A stretch of DNA of 64,000 nucleotides from Marinobacterium sp. (GTDB lineage Bacteria > Pseudomonadota > Gammaproteobacteria > Pseudomonadales > Balneatricaceae). The position numbers were made by a program, and so were the translations under genes. The stretch lies in contig JAOXSF010000149.1 in the NCBI GenBank assembly GCA_025800125.1, positions 1 to 64,000 on the forward strand, in the 5' to 3' direction. The notes under the pieces are model-generated. The model ran no database searches and was not told the DNA's origin. It saw only the letters and a program-made list of their open reading frames with translations. Shown here in pieces: positions 61,902 through 64,000 of the stretch. How positions within the stretch are numbered: position 1 is the first letter of the stretch; each line of letters begins with the position of its first letter.

Positions 61902-62921
61902 GTGAATATTCTGTTTATCAATGCTATTGCTGATGACAACTCAGCTAAAGTCAGTATTTCAGAAGATGGGCAGCTCAGGATTATTCTCAGTGGCTCTGCT
62001 AATCTGCAAAACTTTTTATCGTCACAGTTGAACAGGGCGGAAAGTACAACCGTTTCTACCCTTTGTCTGGGCCCGAGTGATGAGCGGAAAAATATTCGTA
62101 TCAGCGCGCCAGACCTGGTTGTGAATGAGATCAGCGAGCCGGACTCACATGTCACCAGCCTGGAGAAACTGGCCGGTATCGTAGCAGAGCTTAACTGCCC
62201 GGTTATTAACCCGCCTGCTGCCATTATCCATACCCGCCGGGAAAATCTGGCAACACAGCTTGCCCCCCTGCAACGGCTAAAAGTACCCACCACATTACGC
62301 ATAACGCCGGATAGCCCGCGTCAGTTACTGGAATGTTGCCAGCGCTATTTCCCGGGGAAGGCTGTACTGGTGCGTGGTACCGGTGATCATGGTGGTGTCA
62401 GTACAATCAGACTGGCAGCGAACAGTAATGAACAACCCTTGCACCGCTTGCCGTTTGATGGTCGTCACTATCTGCTCAGTGAATATATTGATTATTCTTC
62501 ACCGGATGGGCTGTACCGTAAATACCGGGTGGTACTGATCGGTGATGAAATCTACCTGCGGCATATGATTGTTGCGGATAAGTGGATGATCCATTCGTCC
62601 AGTCGTGAATTTATGCAGGCTAACCCTGGTTATGCACAGGAAGAAGCGATGATGTTGCAAAGTTTTACCCAGCAATTATCAACGCCATTACTAACCGAGT
62701 TGAAACAGATCAACCGGCTGTTGGGGACCGATTATCTGGGACTGGACTGTGCAATTAACGCCGATGGCACAGCAACGGTATTTGAACTGAATGCCAATAT
62801 GAATATCCTGGTGGCCAATAAAGGCGATAACAGCCTGTGGCAGACACCAATTGATAATATCAGGCAGGCATTGCTGGCACTGATTTACCACAAGGCTGAA
62901 TATACCGGCGGTAAACAATGA
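61902..62921 (+). CDS. ATP-grasp family ligase-like protein
   Basis: A 339-residue protein (from GTG 61902) of the ATP-grasp superfamily. It has an N-terminal Rossmann-like part (NILFINAIADD) and an ATP-grasp core with GKAVLVRGTGDHGG, YRKYRVVLIGDEIYLRH and the metal site GLDCAINADG then FELNANMN. Such enzymes join a carboxylate to an amine or thiol. I choose GTG 61902 because AAGGGG lies 7 bases before it; ATGs at 61836 and 61860 lack ribosome sites. A methyltransferase gene follows at 15 bp. Substrate is unknown. Confidence 0.75.
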   Translation: MNILFINAIADDNSAKVSISEDGQLRIILSGSANLQNFLSSQLNRAESTTVSTLCLGPSDERKNIRISAPDLVVNEISEPDSHVTSLEKLAGIVAELNCPVINPPAAIIHTRRENLATQLAPLQRLKVPTTLRITPDSPRQLLECCQRYFPGKAVLVRGTGDHGGVSTIRLAANSNEQPLHRLPFDGRHYLLSEYIDYSSPDGLYRKYRVVLIGDEIYLRHMIVADKWMIHSSSREFMQANPGYAQEEAMMLQSFTQQLSTPLLTELKQINRLLGTDYLGLDCAINADGTATVFELNANMNILVANKGDNSLWQTPIDNIRQALLALIYHKAEYTGGKQ

Positions 62922-62936
62922 TGCTGGTAAAAACTG

Positions 62937-63713
62937 ATGGCAGCAAAAATCAATGATGTGAGTGCGCACCATCATATGAACTATCAAGAGATCTTTGATC
63001 GCCGTGGCCAGATGTACCATGAAGCGATGCTGCACTGGCCCGATGCCCGCCAGCAGGAATTTACCCTTCCACTGAGTTTATTGAACCTTCAGCCGGGTGA
63101 TTATCTGGTGGACCTGCCCTCCGGGGGTGGTTATCTGCAACGTTATCTGGCGGATGAGATAAATCTGCACTGTCTTGAGTCGTCGCAGGTTTTTGCCGAC
63201 TACTGCCAACAGCATGGCTTTTCCGTCAGCCTGTTTCATGAGCATAACCTGCCACTGGCCGATGGCAGTGTTGATAAGCTGCTGTCGATTGCAGGCATCC
63301 ATCATATTGTCGATAAACAGCCACTGTTTAATGAGATACACCGGGTAATACGCCCGGATGGCCTGCTCTGTATTGCTGATGTAGAAACCGGTTCCGCTGT
63401 GGCTGGTTTTCTTGATGATGTGGTCGACCGCTATAGTGAAACCGGCCATCGCGGCTATTTTCTGGATCACAATACCTTACAGGCATTGGCTGAAGCCGGG
63501 TTCTGCCAACTGAAGCAGCAGCGTCTGCATTATCAGTGGCAGTTCCCGGACGAAGAAGCACTGCTACGCTATTGCTGGTTGCTGTTCGGGCTGGAAAAAG
63601 CCCGGCTGGGTGATGTCAAGGCAGGCCTGCAACAGTATCTGAATATCGAATCTCCCCCTGAGGGCGGTGCCAGGCTGGAGTGGCAACTGCTCTGTTTTAC
63701 CGCGTGCAGATAG
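62937..63713 (+). CDS. Class I SAM-dependent methyltransferase
   Basis: A 258-residue protein with the SAM fold: motif I VDLPSGGGYLQRYL (Asp-x-x-x-Gly-x-Gly, near 63-76), an acidic second motif (LHCLES), ADGSVDKLLSIAGIHHI and the post-motif HRVIRPDGLLCIADV. It resembles UbiE-like small-molecule methyltransferases. It lies 15 bp after the ATP-grasp gene, and the two may act on one compound. Confidence 0.85.
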   Translation: MAAKINDVSAHHHMNYQEIFDRRGQMYHEAMLHWPDARQQEFTLPLSLLNLQPGDYLVDLPSGGGYLQRYLADEINLHCLESSQVFADYCQQHGFSVSLFHEHNLPLADGSVDKLLSIAGIHHIVDKQPLFNEIHRVIRPDGLLCIADVETGSAVAGFLDDVVDRYSETGHRGYFLDHNTLQALAEAGFCQLKQQRLHYQWQFPDEEALLRYCWLLFGLEKARLGDVKAGLQQYLNIESPPEGGARLEWQLLCFTACR

Positions 63714-63803
63714 CAGCTGACTGATACCGGTCATTGGAGTTGCCAGAGATCGTTGCAAGCTGATGGCCTGGCTGGCAGTCTCAGAAGGGTGTTATCTGTT
63801 AAC

Positions 63804-63841
63804 GCTTTGGTAAACGGTAAAGGCTTTGGTAAACGATAAAG
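63804..63841. repeat. 19-bp direct duplication before the UspA start
   Basis: GCTTTGGTAAACGGTAAAG (63804-63822) is repeated with one difference at 63823-63841. The second copy ends in the ribosome site (AAAGGAGA) of the UspA gene, whose ATG is at 63850. Confidence 0.8.
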
Positions 63842-63849
63842 GAGATGTG

Positions 63850-64000
63850 ATGTATACAACGATTATCTGTGCAATCGAAGTGGGTGATGAAGGCAAAAAA
63901 GTTCTGTCCAGAGCCAAAAAGATTGCCAAAAAGTTTGATAGCAAACTGATTGTGCTAAGTGTCCTGCCTTACTCTTTGCTGCCCAAAGACTATCAGAAAG
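63850..64000 (+). CDS. Universal stress protein family (UspA), cut by the window end
   Basis: Only 50 codons are inside the window. MYTTIICAIEVGDEGKKVLS and KFDSKLIVLSVLP fit strand one, helix one and strand two of the UspA fold. AAAGGAG lies 6 bases before the ATG. UspA-like genes often accompany TRAP transporters (TeaD type), and here the ATP-grasp/methyltransferase pair separates them. Confidence 0.8.
   Translation, partial: MYTTIICAIEVGDEGKKVLSRAKKIAKKFDSKLIVLSVLPYSLLPKDYQK

Overview
The window looks like chromosomal DNA from a marine, heterotrophic gammaproteobacterium, probably of Oceanospirillales type. This is inferred from the mix of genes: a catechol siderophore locus, an iclR-purU-folD-soxBDAG sarcosine block, a TRAP transporter and a universal stress protein. 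Most of the DNA is moderately GC-rich with tightly packed, often overlapping genes. Two stretches (about 28.5-31.8 kb and 39.9-43.5 kb) are clearly more AT-rich and hold accessory genes. I saw no rRNA, tRNA, CRISPR array or intact insertion sequence.

Layout. 0-3.1 kb: a membrane protein with a chemoreceptor-like helical sensor domain, a LysR regulator, and a divergent metallophosphoesterase preceded by an 11-codon leader ORF that overlaps its start. 3.2-28.5 kb: a complete siderophore locus. It has a Fur-type site, a TonB-dependent receptor, a phosphopantetheinyl transferase, 2,3-dihydroxybenzoate (DHB) genes entC-entE-entB-entA, an RND adaptor and pump, two inner-membrane proteins (one PepSY type), a Fes-like esterase, an MbtH protein, a dimodular NRPS (C-A-T-C-A-T-TE) and an EntS-like exporter. 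Together these suggest a DHB-X-Ser ester-linked siderophore, where X is probably a cationic residue. 28.5-31.8 kb: accessory segment with an HNH protein, a decayed TacA/TacT-like toxin-antitoxin pair and a Fic protein behind nested inverted repeats. 31.8-39.9 kb: IclR regulator, PurU, FolD and heterotetrameric sarcosine oxidase, which together take sarcosine to glycine and its one-carbon unit to formate.

39.9-43.5 kb: a compact AT-rich four-gene cluster (TIR-like, double-SLATT membrane protein, deoxyribosyltransferase-like/TPR-S protein, second TIR-like). It resembles a nucleotide-signalling antiphage or abortive-infection system and is the best candidate for an undescribed system here. 43.5-50.3 kb: FAD oxidoreductase, LysR, an orphan protein, a PLP trans-sulfuration enzyme and a luciferase-like monooxygenase. 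50.8-58.3 kb: an oligopeptide-type ABC importer with a fused double ATPase, a GNAT, a small ABM protein and the C-terminal remnant of a KptA-type RNA 2'-phosphotransferase. 58.6-64 kb: TRAP transporter, an ATP-grasp plus methyltransferase pair, and the start of a universal stress protein.

A feature running through the window is short direct repeats (15-20 bp, two to ten copies) placed exactly at gene starts, stops or linkers. One supplies four in-frame start codons for the esterase gene.
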